A stretch of DNA of 64,000 nt from Spirosoma foliorum (GTDB lineage: Bacteria; Bacteroidota; Bacteroidia; Cytophagales; Spirosomataceae): assembly GCF_014117325.1 (NCBI RefSeq), contig NZ_CP059732.1:6275001-6339000 (forward strand). The letters run 5' to 3'. Below, one piece after another: positions 62,708-64,000 of the stretch. Position 1 is the stretch's first letter, and each line of letters starts with the position of its first letter. The translations under genes and the position numbers were made by a program. Under the pieces are notes generated by a model that saw only the letters and a list, made by a program, of their open reading frames with translations, was not told the DNA's origin and did no database searches.

Positions 62708-63115
62708 ATGGCTACTCTCATGACTATCGGTGAAAAGATTAGGAGCCTACGTGCAATTAAAGGTTACTCGCAAGAGACAATGGCCGATTTAATCGGCATC
62801 TCATCCATTGCTTATAGCAACATAGAGCGGAATAAGACTGATATTAGTCATTCTCGCTTAGAGCAGATTGCCAAAGTACTAGGAATGGATCTCATCAGCC
62901 TGCTTTCCCACGGAGAACAAATTGCCAATATCTTTAGTAACTGTACAAACAATAATGTAGTTGGCACAGGCAACATTGTGTATTCAGAGCAGGAACTCCG
63001 TCATCAATTGGAAAAGGCTAACTTAACCATCGCCCTGCTAACATCAGAAAAAAATAAAGCTGAGATGGAGGCTAACTACTGGAAGGAAAAATACACGCAT
63101 GAGCAAAAATCATGA
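62708..63115 (+). CDS. XRE-family regulator with coiled-coil tail
   Basis: The 135-residue protein has an N-terminal HTH (GEKIRSLRAIKGYSQETMAD, LIGISSIAYSNIERNKTDIS) and a C-terminal helix of heptads (LEKANLTIALLTSEKNKAEM). It is transcribed divergently from the precursor and radical SAM genes with 126 bases between them, so it may regulate that cluster. The start may be the second Met (12 bases later). Confidence 0.8.
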   Translation: MATLMTIGEKIRSLRAIKGYSQETMADLIGISSIAYSNIERNKTDISHSRLEQIAKVLGMDLISLLSHGEQIANIFSNCTNNNVVGTGNIVYSEQELRHQLEKANLTIALLTSEKNKAEMEANYWKEKYTHEQKS

Positions 63116-63202
63116 GCTCGCCTTCCACAAGATCATTCTTAATGTACCGGTTCTCTTTACAAATTCATACATTTGCAAATCAGGCATTTAAGATGCATAT
63201 CT

Positions 63203-63682
63203 ATGTCGTACAGCGATCTTTTAGCCCAACAGGACAAAGAACTTGAACGGCTCAATCAGGAGTATTACGCGGATCAGGCCACGATCCGGCAACTGCAAAA
63301 CGATCATTACAATAAGGCCAAGTATGATGGCCAATTAGATCGGCTCAAAACACTCCACGAAAAGAAAGTCAAAGATGTACAAACCCGTTTTGCTCAGGAA
63401 CAGCGTGAATATTTAGGAGAGCCAACCCCGCCGGAGCCATCACCTGATATTTCTCAAAGCCAGGATAAGGCGGCTGACATGATAAAGGCTTACCGACAGC
63501 AACAAACCTCAACCCAAACCGGGGGTCAACAAGGCACGGGCGGAGGGCAAGAAGTCAAACGATCTCAGCCTATAAAAGGCCAGCCTGTCGATGAAGATGA
63601 AGTAAAAAGGCTAGCTCAACAGACCCGTGAAAAACGAGAGCAAAAATTCCAACAACAGCATCGGCGCGGTTTTAGACGATAA
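63203..63682 (+). CDS. Coiled-coil protein with Gln-rich, disordered tail
   Basis: The 159-residue protein has an N-terminal coiled coil (DLLAQQDKELERLNQEYYAD) and a Gln/Gly/Lys-rich, low-complexity C-terminal half (QQQTSTQTGGQQGTGGGQEV). ATG 63203 is chosen over an upstream in-frame start. Similar proteins are common in mobile elements of Bacteroidota; no domain is recognised. Confidence 0.6.
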   Translation: MSYSDLLAQQDKELERLNQEYYADQATIRQLQNDHYNKAKYDGQLDRLKTLHEKKVKDVQTRFAQEQREYLGEPTPPEPSPDISQSQDKAADMIKAYRQQQTSTQTGGQQGTGGGQEVKRSQPIKGQPVDEDEVKRLAQQTREKREQKFQQQHRRGFRR

Positions 63683-63867
63683 CTGTTAAATTTATTTATA
63701 TTATGATCATGTATTCATAATATAAAATCGAATAGTAGAAGAAGGCTATCTATGAAAAAAACAACAATACTTATACTTTTCAAATGATTTATTAAAATAT
63801 TCTAAGTAAGATATGTATAACTATGCAAGTATTGCATTAGATTAGTGGCAAATTTATTATAACAGGT

Positions 63868-64000
63868 ATGATTATATCTGAACTAGCCGAAGCTACACAG
63901 CCCTCCCCCGTATTAACATCAATTAAAAATACAGCAATTGACTTCTTCTGTGGAGCGGGTGGACTAACTTATGGCCTTCGAGAAGCAGGCATCAACGTTA
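63868..64000 (+). CDS. C5 cytosine DNA methyltransferase, 5' part cut by window edge
   Basis: The 44 codons visible include FFCGAGGLTYGLREAGI, the SAM-binding motif I of cytosine-5 DNA methyltransferases (usually FxGxGGxxxG). The rest lies outside the window. It is probably a restriction-modification or orphan methylase. Confidence 0.85.
   Translation, partial: MIISELAEATQPSPVLTSIKNTAIDFFCGAGGLTYGLREAGINV

Overview
The window looks like a piece of an accessory-rich replicon or chromosomal island of a Bacteroidota bacterium, probably a Cytophagales member related to Spirosoma or Runella. This is inferred from the protein families (P4-type integrase, MobF relaxase, VirD4/TraG coupling protein, bacterial gasdermin, radical SAM/SPASM maturases), many lipoproteins with a C-terminal lipobox Cys, and a Bacteroidota-type -7 box (TATCTTTG). 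No rRNA, complete tRNA or CRISPR array is present. Base composition is mosaic: conjugation genes are fairly GC-rich, while the peptide-modification and defence cassettes are strongly AT-rich, as expected for layered transfers.

Layout. (1) 0.2-2.0 kb: VirD4/TraG coupling protein. (2) 2.06-3.49 kb: a complete DDE insertion sequence with 15-bp inverted repeats and a TTAGAT target duplication. (3) 3.6-9.7 kb: an AT-rich RiPP-like (ribosomally made, modified peptide) cassette with a radical SAM/SPASM maturase, a two-domain methyltransferase, an HExxH peptide beta-hydroxylase family protein, a small candidate precursor followed by an attenuator hairpin, an unknown protein, a thymidylate-kinase-like P-loop kinase and a histidine phosphatase. 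(4) 9.7-13 kb: a decayed IS630 and small hypotheticals. (5) 13.1-26.8 kb: backbone of an integrative conjugative element (MobF relaxase-helicase, ArdC, RadC, TOPRIM primase-like protein, excisionase-like HTH, bifunctional-nuclease-domain protein, AlpA, tyrosine integrase), interrupted by a lipoprotein/lipase/beta-propeller operon and a scar where an ardC fragment meets a histidine-kinase fragment.

(6) 27.5-34.1 kb: a defence island. It holds a SIR2-like protein, a + strand operon (88-aa protein, glycosyltransferase, 229-aa 'domain X' protein) and, convergent to it, a bacterial gasdermin followed by a CHAT caspase-like protease. The protease's C-terminal third is the same domain X as the free-standing neighbour. 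(7) 34.6-44.95 kb: a segment bounded by two diverged copies of a module containing the 3' half of a tRNA-Met(CAT) gene plus arm-like repeats, which suggests tandem integrations at a tRNA. It carries an IS110 transposase, a sensor kinase and response regulator, an animal-type heme peroxidase and a small envelope operon with a homopolymer frameshift.

(8) 45.2-48.9 kb: an operon of paired dynamin-like GTPases, resembling LeoA/LeoBC (Eleos) systems, one of them split by a T9 frameshift. (9) 49.5-58.4 kb: two convergent giant TPR-CHAT proteases enclosing a small protein and a membrane protein; the protease 3' ends form a 212-bp inverted repeat that matches perfectly by eye, and the first gene contains a recent 276-bp tandem duplication. 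(10) 59.0-60.5 kb: an AbiEi/AbiEii-type toxin-antitoxin pair. (11) 60.6-62.6 kb: a second radical SAM/SPASM peptide cluster with a likely precursor gene overlapping the maturase start, divergent from an XRE regulator. (12) 63.2-64 kb: a coiled-coil protein and the start of a C5 DNA methyltransferase cut by the window edge.

The strongest candidates for something new are the gasdermin/CHAT/domain-X locus with its glycosyltransferase operon, the HExxH-containing RiPP cassette, and the inverted TPR-CHAT pair with its enclosed membrane protein.
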